In this document: positions 25,937 through 37,242 of the stretch, in pieces
Numbering within the stretch: the first letter of the stretch is position 1
Layout of the letters: the number at the start of each line of letters is the position of its first letter
Origin: Combretum micranthum
Lineage: Eukaryota; Streptophyta; Magnoliopsida; Myrtales; Combretaceae
Direction of reading: 5' to 3'
DNA: 64,000 nt
Assembly (NCBI GenBank): GCA_024138025.1
Contig: JAMXBD010000208.1
Location: 124,001-188,000, forward strand
Position numbers and translations under genes: made by a program
Notes under the pieces: model-generated
The model's input: only the letters and a program-made list of their open reading frames with translations
Told to the model about the DNA's origin: nothing
The model's database searches: none

Positions 25937-26388
25937 CAGATGAGGTATCAATATTTTGCAAACCTCATTTGAAGCATTGTTGTTTTGATTAATTTTTAAT
26001 TAAGTTTTCAAACTTTTTATTAATAGTCAATTATTAATGCCTTATTTGACTTACTTTTCTAAATGTTGATATCTTAAATGAATTTATCCTTAAGAGTTAA
26101 TTTCTCTTTTGAATCACTTGAAACGTTAATACCTTAATAAACTTACCTTCAAATGTTGATATCTTTTCATGTAATTTATCCTTTATTTTTTTGTTTTCTA
26201 TTTTATTTGTTTGACTTTTTATAATCCATATTTATCCTTGCTGGTCTTGTAGGAATATAGAAGGATCACTAGGGTTATGTTAGAGAAAGTTCTGCCATCT
26301 TTAACATTGTATTAACCTTTATGACTAATTGCTTGTTGAGTAATATTGAGTTTTCCTCTCAAAATTATTCTTTGTTGTTTTTTTTTAA

Positions 26389-28194
26389 GGGTTAATTTCT
26401 CTCACAAAACTTAAACTTTTTTGATTTAATAGAATTATACCTAAATAAAATTTCGTTATAAGAAAATATATAAACTTTTTAAAAGTTTCACTCAATATAT
26501 CTATGGATGGAATCCATCTATTTTTTTGTTTGAGTGCTGACGTGGCAGATTAAATTAATTAAAATATTATTTTTTCCACATTTGTAAATTTTTTAACTTC
26601 TTTTTACATTTTTCAACTTCTTTTTACATTTTTCCTTCTCTCTCTTCTTCTTCTTCTTCTTCTAAATCTAACCCCAAATAAAAAAAAATGAAAATTTATC
26701 GGTAGCACCACGAAACCTTTGCATCTAGGATTAGATTATTGATCTTTCCTCTTTCCTCTTTCTCTCTCTCTTGTACTCTCTCTAATCTTTCACCTATGGT
26801 GTCCCTCTCTCTCTTCTTTCTCTCTCTAATCAACCTGAAGTTGAGGAATTTGCAAATGGCTTTATGTCTCCTTTTCAAATCTATGTTAGAATTTAGGTTG
26901 AAACACATGATTTTGCAGGGATGATAATTTAACGTAACTTCATTTATAAAATTTTCTAATTGGTAGACAAAAATCCCATTACTCAAATTGAATAATATGA
27001 CCATTTGGTACTTGCATTAGATTTCCATCCTTGGAATAGGTTTTCTTCTATAATTCTCATATTCTGATTCATCTTATCTCTTATGTTCTTCATTGAAATA
27101 GATCAGATTGGCTTAAAATGGTTCCTCTTATTTTGTAAATTCTAACCGCCATAGTGCATTTCTTTTTGTTTCACAACTTGAATTTCGAGGGGATAAAACA
27201 TGAATGGAAAACATCAAATTTATTGAGAAAGTGGAAGACATTGATCATCGAATAATGCATCGATGGGAATTTCACTAGAAAGTGGTAGACATCGATTTCA
27301 CTAAGATAAGTTATTGGGTTCAAATACATGGTTTAACCATAGATATGTTATCACCAAATAATGCAGTGAAAATTGGTTTAGTTTTGGGACAAGTGATTAA
27401 AGTTGATGATGTGAAAGGCATCCATAGAGATTACTTACAAGTATAAAATAATTTCAATGCCGACAAACCACTGTTGGATATAATTGCAATAAAAAACCCC
27501 AAATGGAACCAAATGAAGGCTAACTTCAAATGTGAGAGGTTGGGTAATTTCTATTATATCTGTGGAATGATCGATCATCTTGAAAACAAATGTACCAAAA
27601 TGAAGAGAATAAAATTTTAGACCAAGAATTCTTGGTTAATAGTTGAATGCATAAACATATATGAATACTAGAAAGGAGAGGATTAATGAAAGGATGATGA
27701 AAACTTGTGTCCAACTTGAAAGGTAATCAAATGAAAAAAGAATGACAGATTTAAGAAGTGGTAATAACTGGGCACAACCTTTGGAGAATGTTAATCATGG
27801 ATTCAAACTAAACTAGCTTCCATACATTGTTCCAGGAACTTAAAGTACCCTTAAACACCAAGATACACAATTGAAGATGTTTACACCCTCAAACACTTCC
27901 AAAAAAGGAAAAAAAATCTTCATATACAAGAAATATAACAAACACAATCACCCACTACAGACAAAAGTATTAAAATACCTTCTCCAATTACAAAAGCTTA
28001 ATGAATTTATCTATTAATTACAAAAAGAAAGAAGAGAGAGAGAGGGATTCCATAGGTAAGAGATTAAAGAGAGTACAATAGAGAGGAAAGATCAATAATC
28101 TAATCCTAGATGCAAAGGTTTCGTGGTAAACTTCTTTTTTTTTTTCCCTTAATTCAGAGCTAAGTTAAAAGAAGGCGAAGAAGAAGAGAGGTTG

Positions 28195-28233
<39 letters not shown>

Positions 28234-28461
28234 AGGAAAAATGTAAAAAAATAAAAATAAAAATAAAAAGTTGCCAATGTAGAAAAAAATATTAATTTAA
28301 TCTACCATATCAGCACTCAGACGGAAAAATGGATGGATTCCATCCATAGGTACCATGAGTGAAACTTTTTAAAAGTTAGATATTTTGTTGAAACAAATTT
28401 TTTTTTTAGGTATTTCTATTAAAATAAAAAAAAATTTAGATACCATGAGTGGAATTAATCC
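26389..28461. mobile_element. MULE with long terminal inverted repeats and captured gene fragment
   Basis: The element is 2073 bp, starting GGGTTAATTTC and ending GGAATTAATCC, with terminal inverted repeats of about 440 bp each (26389-26840 and 28010-28461). Conserved landmarks on both arms include 'gatggaatccatc' and 'tttgcatctaggattagat'; CT and GA microsatellites lie in the arms (GA run at about 28191-28232). It is flanked by a 10-bp duplication with one mismatch (26379-26388 and 28462-28471); the 3' LTR of the host gypsy has the uninterrupted site. Long TIRs and a 9-11 bp duplication indicate Mutator. The centre carries host- or LINE-derived coding, as in Pack-MULEs, and no MURA transposase. 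Confidence 0.8.
27312..27602 (+). pseudogene. Captured DUF4283/zf-CCHC_4-type fragment
   Basis: The + frame from 27312 reads YWVQIHGLTIDMLSPNNA, then KIGLVLGQVIKVDD. After one stop it continues in the same frame to NPKWNQMKANFKCERLGN and YICGMIDHLENKC near 27594. This matches the order of the DUF4283 end and the zf-CCHC_4 knuckle found in plant L1-like ORF1 proteins and related domesticated proteins. The first Cys of the knuckle is replaced by Tyr (FYYIC where FCYxC is usual). It lies between the inverted repeats of the MULE and therefore was probably picked up by it. Not functional as it stands. Confidence 0.7.
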
Positions 28462-28666
28462 TTTCTTTTAATAATGCATAATATCGGTTGATTAGAACAA
28501 CTGATTTAATTTTTTCTTTGGTGTGCCATACTAATGATTGATCATTCATATATCTTATTTTCAGTTTCTCGTAAATCATAAAATCTTAAAAACATATTAC
28601 AAATCCCTAGATTGTAATATGACATTAGATCCGTAAAACACATGGATTCTCTATTCCATATCATCT

Positions 28667-28678
28667 TGGTATCAGAGC
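28667..28678 (+). other. Primer-binding site (tRNA-Met) of the gypsy element
   Basis: TGGTATCAGAGC lies three bases after the 5' LTR end. It confirms plus orientation. Confidence 0.9.
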
Positions 28679-28765
28679 CTGAGGCTATGGATTGTGGTTT
28701 AGGGCTTTGGTGGTGATTACTTGTTGGTTTGACTGCTTGTGCTACAAGTTTAATTCTTGTTGAAG

Positions 28766-29840
28766 ATGTCGGGTAAACTTGATAACAAGAAGGGAAATAC
28801 AAAGGATCCTAAGGTTGAAAGCACCGTTAATATGAGTGAGTTTATGGATTTCATGAGGGAACGATGCTGGGGATGCAAACAATGATGTGTCAATAAAACA
28901 AGACCTTAAGGAATGTTGAGCAAATTTTTAAGGGAAACCCTCATACTCATAAAATACATGAACATGATGTTGTTGAAGAATTATAAAATAATCTAGGAGT
29001 TTAATTGCCTCGTCGTGGACATGAATAGTAAATGGCGGTAGAAGAGGTAGTGATGGAGGTAGATGGAATGTGAGCCAACTAGTGCATGCTCGTTAAGTTA
29101 GAGATTATGAAGAAGGATTTGATGATCACCGTATTGGGCATAGGCCTAAGGGATTGCGCGGTTTTGAAATTGTAAAACTAAAAGTGCCGTCTTTTGTTGG
29201 TACCGGTGGAGCAGATAAATATTTTTATTGGGAGGATCAAATCGAGAAGCTGTTTGATTATTGGCTAGCAAAAGGAGGAATGTAGAGTGCGATGTTACTA
29301 CTTGGGCTAAGATGTGTGAGTTCTTGTAGTGATGTTTTGTTCTTGATTACTATAACTAAGAATTGTTGATGAGAATGTACACTTTGCGATAAGGTAGTAA
29401 GAGCGTGGCTAAATACATTCAAGAGTTTGAAATCCTTATTGTATGTAGTCAAATAATGGAAACTCTAATTAATCTATTGCTGGATTTATTAGTCGATTAA
29501 AGTTAGAAATTGATGTTGTTATTGAGCTTCAAAGGAATGATACTTAGAGGAAGCAATTTTGGTGGCAAAAAAGGTTCAAAGGCAATGTAAAATCACAAAT
29601 CATCATGTGGTTGTTATAAATTTGAAAGTAGTAGGAAATTTTATTGGTTTGATGATAAAAAGAAGAGTACTAGTAATTATAAGAGTAATGAGAAGCGTGA
29701 GTCAAATCATGAAAAGCCAAATGGGGAGAAGGGGAAGTTGATTTTTAAACCAAATGACTCTAGTAATGCTAGAAAGAAAACTAGAGATACTAAATGTTTT
29801 AAATGCTTGTGTTATGGACATATAGCTACCTAATGTCTAA
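28766..29840 (+). pseudogene. gypsy gag, heavily mutated
   Basis: The likely start is the ATG at 28766 (MSGKLDNKKG). The capsid-like core begins near 29175 with LKVPSFVGTGGADKYFYWEDQIEKLF, a form of the usual 'P.F.G..dpe.YL.WE..ie..F'. Stops and frameshifts follow. The zinc knuckle is at 29793-29834, spaced C-x2-C-x4-H-x4-C, with a TAA just before the last Cys where a CAA is usual. This would be the nucleocapsid end of Gag. Confidence 0.75.
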
Positions 29841-29999
29841 ATAGACGTGTTGTTTATACTCAGGGAGGTTGTTTGAAGAGTGATGTGAAGGGAAGAGAAA
29901 TAGCTATTCTGATTCTGGTGAGGATGACGAGAAGGAAGTACCAACTGAACAAATAGTTGAGCTATTGTGCCTTTAATTGGTGTAGTGAGGAGAAGCTTG

Positions 30000-31930
30000 A
30001 GTGGGACACCAACTAATGAGGAACAAAAATAAAATATATTCCACATTAAGTTCATGGTGAATGGGGTTATTTGTGTGGCATCATTGATTTTGGTAGTTGC
30101 ACCAATGTAGTGGCAACGATACTTATAAAGAAGTGACAACTTCGAAATAGCTCATCAACATCCGTATCGGTTGCATTAGCTCAATGATAAGAGCTCTATT
30201 CATGTCATTAAATAGGTTTCACTTCCTATCTTTTTACCCAATTATTATATTGATGAGATTCTTTGTAATATAGTGCCTATGAATGCATCTCATATTCTAT
30301 TAGGGTGTCCTTAGTTACTTGATCGGAATGTGAATCATAATAGTAAGGAGAATACTTATTTTCTTTTTTTAACAGGAAAAAGAATTAAATTGTTTTCTAA
30401 GTCTTGAAGCAACGAGACAAACATATTGGGAGTTGAATCCTCCTAAGAAGGAGTCATTGTTGTTGACATAAGGAGCGGTTGAGAAGGAAATTGCCTATAG
30501 GCAACCGATGTATTTATTGTATGTGAGATAGGTATTGGAGACAAAGAGTGATTTGCTATTCTAGATAAAGTTTGACACTTATTGAATCGATTTGCTAATG
30601 TTTTCCCTAAAGAGCTCCCAAAGGAATTACATCCTTTAAGAGGAATCGAGCACCAAATTGACTTGGTACGTGTAGTTACATTGCCTAATAAATTAGCTTA
30701 TAAACTAAATACATGAATTGCTAAAGAAGGGGTTAGTGTGTAAGAGCATGAATCCATGTTCAATGATAACGTTGTTAGTATCCAAGAAGGATAATAGTTG
30801 GCGGATGTAAGTGGATAGTAGGATGATAAATCGCATTACTATGAAGTATAGATATCCTACACCATGCCTTAATGATATGCTAGATGAATTACATGGTGCC
30901 CAATTGTTTTCCAAGATTGATTTAAAGAGTGGCTATCATCAAATAACGATGAAGGCTGGGGATGAGCAAAAAGCAGCTTTCAAAACTAAGCATGGTTAAT
31001 ATGAGTGGACAATAATGCCTTCTGGCTTGTCCAATGCTCCTAGTACTTTCGTAAGATTTACGAACTACGTGCTGCAAGAGTTCTTAGGAAAGTTTGTTGT
31101 AGTCTATTTTGGTGATATCTTAGTGTATAACTTAGATTTGGAGAGTCATGTTATCTAGTTGACATCGGTTTTTTATGGTGCTAAGGATGGAAAAATTGTA
31201 TGTGAATTTCACAAAATGTATTTTCTGCCAATTTGAGGTGATATTTTTGGGATATGTTGTATCTAGAGAGGGTCTTCATGTTGATGATGAGAAGGTTAAG
31301 GCTATCGCTGAGTGGCTTATTCCTACGAACATGTTTAAGGTTTATAGCTTTCATAGACTTGCTTTCTTTTATCGGTGGTTCATTAAAGATTTTAGTACTA
31401 TTGCATCACCATTAATAGAGTTAACAAAGAAAGGAATTCCTTTTCAATGGAATTAAGCAGCTAATTGAAGCTTTGAGTTGATCAAGAAGAAATTAACTTC
31501 AATGCCTTTGTTAGTGCTACAAGATCCTAAAAAAGTTTTTGAGCTTGAATGTGATGCCTCCAATGTTAGAGTTAATACAGTTCTTATGCAAGAGAGATGT
31601 CATATTGCCTACTTCAGTGAGAAGTTACATGGAATAGCCTTGAATTATCCCATTTATGACAAAGAGCTGTATTCTTTGATTCAAGCTCTTATAATATGGC
31701 AACACTATTTGTTACCTAAAGAGTTCATTGTATTTTATGACCATGAATCTTTAAAGTATTTGAGAGGTCAAAGTAAATTGTCCAAGAGACATGCAAAATG
31801 GGATGAGTTTTTAGAAACATTTGCATACACGATTAAGTATAAGAAGGGTGATACAAATGTAATAGTTGATGCATTGTTTAGGAGGCAAGTGTTGTTAAGT
31901 TTCTGCACTTGCTAAATGGTTGGGATTTGA
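30000..31930 (+). pseudogene. gypsy pol: protease, RT and RNase H
   Basis: The protease region reads IDFGSCTNVV at about 30083-30112. RT is recognised from 30811 to 31170 ([39 protein letters not shown]). The catalytic motif at 31105-31116 reads YFGD where YFDD is expected, so the first catalytic Asp is Gly. The thumb and connection lie at 31175-31456, and RNase H at 31478-31915, beginning FELECDAS. Stops occur at former Gln codons (for example before YEW near 30997 and in HVI-stop-LT near 31157). This reverse transcriptase cannot be active. Confidence 0.85.
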
Positions 31931-32248
31931 ATATATTATGGGATAATATTTTGAAGATAGAATATTTGCACCTATCGCAGTAACTTGTAGTGAAGGAAGG
32001 CTGGTAGATGGTTATCATATGGCTGATGGTTATTTGTTTCTTCAGGGGAAGTTATGCATTCCACATGACTCTATGCAAGAGATGCTTCTTAGAGAAGTGC
32101 ATGGTGGTGGGCTTTCTAGACATTTTGGCAACCATTATACTCTTGATGCATTAAAGGAACACTTTCATTAACCTAGCATGGCTAAAGATGTTAATAGATT
32201 GATGGAGGGATGTTCCACTTGTCAAAGAACCAAAAGTGTTAGTGATTG

Positions 32249-33570
32249 TGTCCTAGGCCAATTACTGGATATTGTCATATATATATATATTATTGATATA
32301 GGGCATTTCTATTATATTGTTTGTATGTTTACTTTATAATAAAATCCATGAATAATTTAATTATTTTAAATGTCCTTAGATACTCATTATTGTGAGAATG
32401 ATAATGAATTAAATCTAGTATGAGTTTTCATTTGATAAACATGAGCTGTCTATTGGGATATAAATCAAACTCATAAGTACATATTAGGAGACTATGTACT
32501 GGACTGACCCTGCTATGTGATCACTTCATGGATTAGTGTTATAAGTGATTCTCACAATAACAATGTCAGCATATTTTTAGACCTAAAATCACCATAGGTT
32601 CCAACATGAGGAACATTATGATTCAACTCAATCAAATGTTATCTTTAACCGAATAATTATAAAGGTTAAGATTGAGTGTAATGTGAATCATGTAGAGGAA
32701 GTTGAGTGATTAAGATGGGTTTGCCCCTCTCATTATAAGAGAGATATCTCTGGACAACTTGATAAGTAAAATTGAGAAATGCATGGCTGTGCTCAAATGA
32801 ATTGATAGTGTAATCAATTTCATTTATTTTATTAGTTTATTTGGAGATTGAGAAATGATAAGATTGAATGATATAAGGATGGCATTATCCATGCCTTATG
32901 TTCAATCTAGATATCATGTGACAAAAGGATAATAACATAAGTTATGGATTAAGTAAAAATCGGACCATTGATCTTCACTTAATTTGGGTAAACATAATGT
33001 CTTGCTAGAGGTCGTAGATCAATGGCCAACATTAAGTGAGTCTATAGGTCACACAAAAGAATAAGCAAAAAGGATTATGGACTAAATTTAAATAAGTCCA
33101 TGGAAATAATAAATTTATTTGTTATCAATCTTAATTTGTTAAGAATAATAAATAAATATATTTTTGTTAAGAACAATAATAATTCCGAATTGGACTAAAA
33201 ATTCTTATGTTAATAAATTAATTTATTGCTAATAAAATTAGGGGCAGTAATGTCATTATTCATATTAACATTATTATAAATAAGACATAAGAGGTTTCTT
33301 TGAGGGCGAACAACATGTGTTGTCAATATTAGACTTGTAGAGAAATTCTATAAACCTTAAAAAAGAGAAACACGAGAGTCGTAAGTAAAATTTTTCTCGA
33401 TTAGATCTAGAAGTGTTCTAGATAACGCTGGTACGTGAAAGATCCTTTTGAAGAGTATTCATTTGTGTGGATACCGTAGAGGAGATTGCGAATTCACGAT
33501 ACCTACAGATCTAATCTGTCAATTATTTTCAAGCTTCAAGGTTAAAGTTATAAATTCGAATTATTTGTTT
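32249..33570 (+). mobile_element. Noncoding insertion in integrase, probable solo LTR
   Basis: The left edge is TGTCCTAGG within the integrase after the Cys pair; the right edge lies just before the codons for SMYFVL at about 33572. The sequence is noncoding, contains an (AT)n run at its start and a TATA box at 33275-33282, followed by a leader-like region, which is the pattern of an LTR. I found no clean duplication, and a few integrase codons are missing, so a local deletion accompanied or followed the insertion. Confidence 0.5.
33275..33282 (+). promoter_or_regulatory. Candidate TATA box in the LTR-like insertion
   Basis: TATAAATA lies about 290 bp from the right edge of the insertion, as in the U3/R boundary of many LTRs. 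Motif evidence only. Confidence 0.35.
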
Positions 33571-34448
33571 TGAGCATGTATTTTGTTCTAAACTTTCCTA
33601 AAACTCATAGAGGACATGATTCGATTATGGTGGTTGAAGATAGGTTTAGCAAGATGGCACACTTTATTCCATACCATAAAACCAATGATGTGATATGTAT
33701 TTCTTGTTTGTTTTTGTAGGAGGTAGTCAAGCTCCATGGCATTTCACAATCTATTATTTCCGATAGAGCTTTGAAGTTTTTGAGCTACTTTTGGAAGACC
33801 TTATGAAAAAGATTGGGCGCGAAGTTGTTGTTCAGTACTACATGCCATCCATAAATCGATAGGCAAATTGAAGTTGTGAATAGACTTTCGAGGTCTTTAT
33901 TAAGAGCTACAATTGGAAAGAATATGAAGGATTGAGATTTGTGTTTGTCTATTATAGAATTTTCCTATAATCATTTAGTCCATAGTGTGACAAGAAGTCA
34001 CCTTTTAAAGTAGTTTATAGGTTTAATCTTAGTACTCCATTAGACTTGCTTCCTAAAACTCATAGCGTAGAAGAAAGTCAAAGTGGATTAGAACGTGTTT
34101 GCCAAATTCGATCGCTACGTCAAAAGGTATATGGTTGCTTACAAAATTAAGATGATAAGGTAAAAAAGAGAAGAGAAAAAGGTGGGCAAAGAGTCAAATT
34201 TGATCCTAGTGATTTAGTGTGGATTTACCTTAGAAAAGATCAATTTTCATGAAAAAGAGGTCAGAAACTAGCATAATTGATGGACCATTCAAGATAATTG
34301 AATGGCTCAATGAAAATGCTTATAAAGTTGAATTGCCATAAGATTTTAGAGGAACTTCAACTACCTTTAATGTGGCAGATTTATCACCATATGTTCTAAA
34401 TGAGTATGATCAAGATTTGAGGGAAAATTTTCATGAGCTCAGGAGAGA

Positions 34449-35958
34449 TGATAGGAGTCATGGTTCGTTTAGATCAATAACTTGAGCTAGAGGCTTGATA
34501 AACTTAGCTCATTGAATCCTTATGGATGAGCCGAATGAAGATGAGATGGAGTATTTATAGAGATATTTGATACAATTTGGCAAGGAGCAGGACACAATAT
34601 GTTTAAGTATGAAGAAAGGATTCAACTTGACGGGAATTTCAGCAAAATTTCATATAATGCCTACGACAAAGGCAATGATTGAAGCAGATCAAGAAAATCA
34701 ATTTATAACAAAGATCACACTTGACGTTAGGGCTGTGATCTAGCCAGTGATTACAATCACCCCCTCCACCATGGTTGTAGGGCTGCAAACAAGCCGAGCT
34801 ATTCAAGCTTGGCTCGTTTCAGGCTCGGCTCGGCTCGGCTCGGTTCGTTTAGCTAAACGAGCCGAGCTTGAGCTCCATCTTAGACTCGTTTAGCTAAAAG
34901 AACCGAGCCTGAGCTTGTCCTCAAGCTCGCCAACAGGGTCGTTATGGGATCAAGAACAAAGCTCATGAACAACCAAATTCGTGAACGAGCTCGTTTAATA
35001 TATATATAATATTTATATTAATTTAATATTATAAATATAATTAAAAAATAATTATATAAGCTAAACAAGCCGAGCTTACGAAACGAGCCGAACTCGGGCT
35101 TGAAAGAGCTTAACGGGCTCGGTCCAGAGCCTACATATTCCAGGCTCGTTAAAAGCCCAGCTTGACTCGAGCTCGTTAAAAAATAAACGAACTGAACCCG
35201 ATCCGGCAAAAGCCTAGCTCGATCTGGCTCGTTTGCACCCTTACATAGTTGTGATCGAGTATGTGAACATGCCATCATTGGAGAGAATTGAAGATTGAGA
35301 GTATCATGCATCCCATCATGGCTGTGACTAAGCCGGTACTTCATGTTACGGAATGATTGCCCCTATGATCATTTTGTCTATATGGAAAAACTAGAGTCGA
35401 GAGATTCATGGTCCATGTCACGCTCGTAACCTAGCCCATAATACATGTTGATACGAGCATGATATACATTATTTGAGAAATAATTTTTGTGATCGTGGAG
35501 ATCACAGCTTGAGTCATGGTTATGATCAACAGTGTGATTTCACACTCTATTTTCGCTTTTTAATTTTTTGTTTCTTGTTTCATTTGTTTAATTTTTTTAT
35601 ATTCCATATTTGCTTTTGCCCGACTTGTGGGAGTATAAAATAGCAATTAGGGTCATGTTAGAGAAAATTTTGTCATCTTTAACATTGTGTTGACCTTTGT
35701 GACCAATTGCTTGTTGGGTAATATTGAGTTTTCTTCTTAAGATTATTCTTTGTTGTTTCTTTTCATCGTATGTAATACCGGTTGATTGGAACAGCTAGTT
35801 CAATTCTTTCTTTGGTGCACCATATCCGAGGATTGATCCTTCATATTTTTTATTTTCACTTTCTCATAAATCATGAAAACCTAAAAACATATTACAAATC
35901 CTTATATTGCAACATAACATTAGATCCGTAAAACATGTAGACTCTCTAATCCCTTTCA
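34449..35958 (+). repeat. 3' LTR of the gypsy element
   Basis: The LTR starts TGATAGGAG after a purine stretch (AGGAGAGA, 34441-34448, the polypurine tract) and ends CCCTTTCA, followed by the duplication AAGTC. A TATAAAA box is at 35634-35640. It is interrupted by one MITE; without it the LTR is about 1036 bp. It is the uninterrupted reference for most of the insertions in the 5' LTR. Confidence 0.85.
34778..35243. mobile_element. hAT-type MITE (family A copy 2)
   Basis: The element is 466 bp with inverted ends TAGGGCTGCAAAC and GTTTGCACCCTTA. It is flanked by CATGGTTG (34770-34777) and CATAGTTG (35244-35251), an 8-bp duplication with one mismatch. The arms consist of repeated 'gctcgg', 'cgagc' units; the core is AT-rich. 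It has no coding capacity. It sits at the same LTR position that received the LARD element in the 5' LTR. Confidence 0.8.
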
Positions 35959-35963
35959 AAGTC

Positions 35964-36400
35964 ATGTTATTAATCTAAAACATCATCTAGAAACATTCCA
36001 TATATAGCTCATATGAATAATTTATCATTGAACATACTTTTAAATAGCTCGTGATATAAAATAAATATCCATATTGGATCATGAACCAGCTTATTAGTAG
36101 AATGATGGAATATAATTCTCTATTATATTCAAACCATGAGCTAGGTCTACAATTAAGTTTGTTGCTCCATGAAAGGAAACTTTAGCTTCTAATTTACCTA
36201 TGTTCCTGAAATCATCATAAGCTTACATGCATTTGTTAAAGTTAATGCATAAGCATATGTAAGCATGTAGTTTTGTTATCATCAAAACGTCATGGAACAT
36301 TATAAGTACCTATAGAGGTTGTATCACTAACATATGTCAAGATGAATAAGACTAAGCATTACTAATTGGTCTGAGTTGGACTTGGAAAATACCATGTTAC
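35964..36400. other. No recognisable gene
   Basis: AT-rich flank to the right of the gypsy element; nothing identified. Confidence 0.45.
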
Positions 36401-36404
36401 CAAA

Positions 36405-37095
36405 ACATTAATTTTTTCATATGGTGATGCCTAAACAATGTATTGCCTACTGGAAACAATCTGAAGAGATGAGTATGGCAATTGATAAAACATGTATACT
36501 AGGTGGGTTGCATGAAGATACCATGAGACAACTATTTTTGGATTTTCCTTGGACGAGAACTATGTGGAGACATGTTAAAAGAGATTTCCCAAGTAGTTTT
36601 GCAAAAACATACACCAACCTTCAATTGAATTAAATGTCTTGCCCTCTAGCAAGTGACACAATACTCAGCCTCCATGGCAATGCACCTTTTTATTTTGTTT
36701 ATGGGGCATATAGAAAGAAGAAAATTGATGTATCTTCAAACATTCATGGCCATCACTTCACTAAACTCTGACCGCCAAAGCTACCAAGTTTGAAATTTTT
36801 TGGGCACATTGCAGACAAAAACATCCTTTTATAGAAATGAAATGCTCAGTATTTAACTTAATATTTTTTATCACATACCACACATCTACTATGATGCGAC
36901 TTTCAATGAAACATGAACTATGTTGGTGGGATGGCATAAATAGATATTTCCTTGGGGCTTTTGTTAAAAAATTTCATGTTAACTTCGTACTAGAGGTTGA
37001 AATCTGGAGCATATTTTATGCCATTTGCTTTGCTTTAGACAACAATCATCAAAACTACATTATGATCTTCGACGTAAAGGAAGTTATCGATTAGG
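36405..37095 (+). pseudogene. LINE 3' end: zf-RVT and RNase H remnants
   Basis: The frame near 36490-36590 reads TCILGGLHEDTMRQLFLDF then PWTRTMW, which has the pattern of the zf-RVT domain. Of its usual zinc ligands only the first Cys remains; the other positions now read Gly, Gln and Phe. The frame at 36880-37094 reads FLGAFVKKFHVNF, EVEIWSIFYAICFALD and IFDVKEVID, the layout of plant LINE RNase H (RVT_3) with the Glu and one Asp of the active site in place. The endonuclease and RT are missing, as expected of a 5'-truncated or decayed LINE. Confidence 0.65.
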
Positions 37096-37242
37096 TCCTT
37101 AAACCTAATATCGCACATGACTTTTTTACCCTTTTTCTGTTGTTTAATGCAGGGCATTATTCCATATGAACCAAATGGTACAGCTATAATGGCAACCTTC
37201 GAAATGAATAGGATGACATACATTCTTCACTTAACAATGTGC

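Larger units (their letters stand above)
10994..28663 (+). repeat. 5' LTR of the gypsy element, split by five insertions
   Basis: LTR sequence proper occupies 10994-11002, 11233-11519, 11975-12018, 24410-24837, 25945-26388 and 28472-28663; the rest is inserted DNA with its duplicated target bases. The pieces match the 3' LTR in order; for example the phrase 'atggatgagccgaatgaag' occurs at about 11310 and 34522, and 'cattagatccgtaaaaca' at about 28622 and 35918. The primer site follows at 28667. Confidence 0.8.
31940..34440 (+). pseudogene. gypsy integrase, split by an insertion
   Basis: The H2C2 zinc domain is at about 32020-32248: EVHGGGLSRHF supplies the His pair, GCSTCQRTK the Cys pair. 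The catalytic core resumes at about 33571 ([10 protein letters not shown], then [11 protein letters not shown] near 33630) and continues through SDRALKFLSYFW near 33762. The C-terminal region ends with the familiar VADLSPY near 34373. About 1.3 kb of unrelated DNA separates the two parts, and the core has many stops. Confidence 0.82.
10994..35958 (+). mobile_element. Ty3/gypsy retrotransposon, old, with nested insertions
   Basis: The outer ends are matched by a 5-bp duplication AAGTC (10989-10993 and 35959-35963). The 3' LTR starts TGATAGGAGTCATGG and the 5' LTR starts TAATAGGAT, interrupted by a MITE before CATGG. Interspersed LTR pieces at 11233-12018, 24405-26388 and 28462-28663 align in order with 34449-35958. 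Inside are a tRNA-Met primer site, gag, protease, RT, RNase H and integrase in gypsy order. The copy is dead: many in-frame stops, a mutated RT catalytic motif and an interrupted integrase. Without insertions the LTR would be about 1.04 kb. Confidence 0.85.

Noticed and set aside
34780..35240. Dense repeats of 'gctcgg/cgagc' that look like a regulatory array
   Set aside because: They are the arms of a hAT-type MITE with an 8-bp duplication, and the same style is seen in the copy at 11520.
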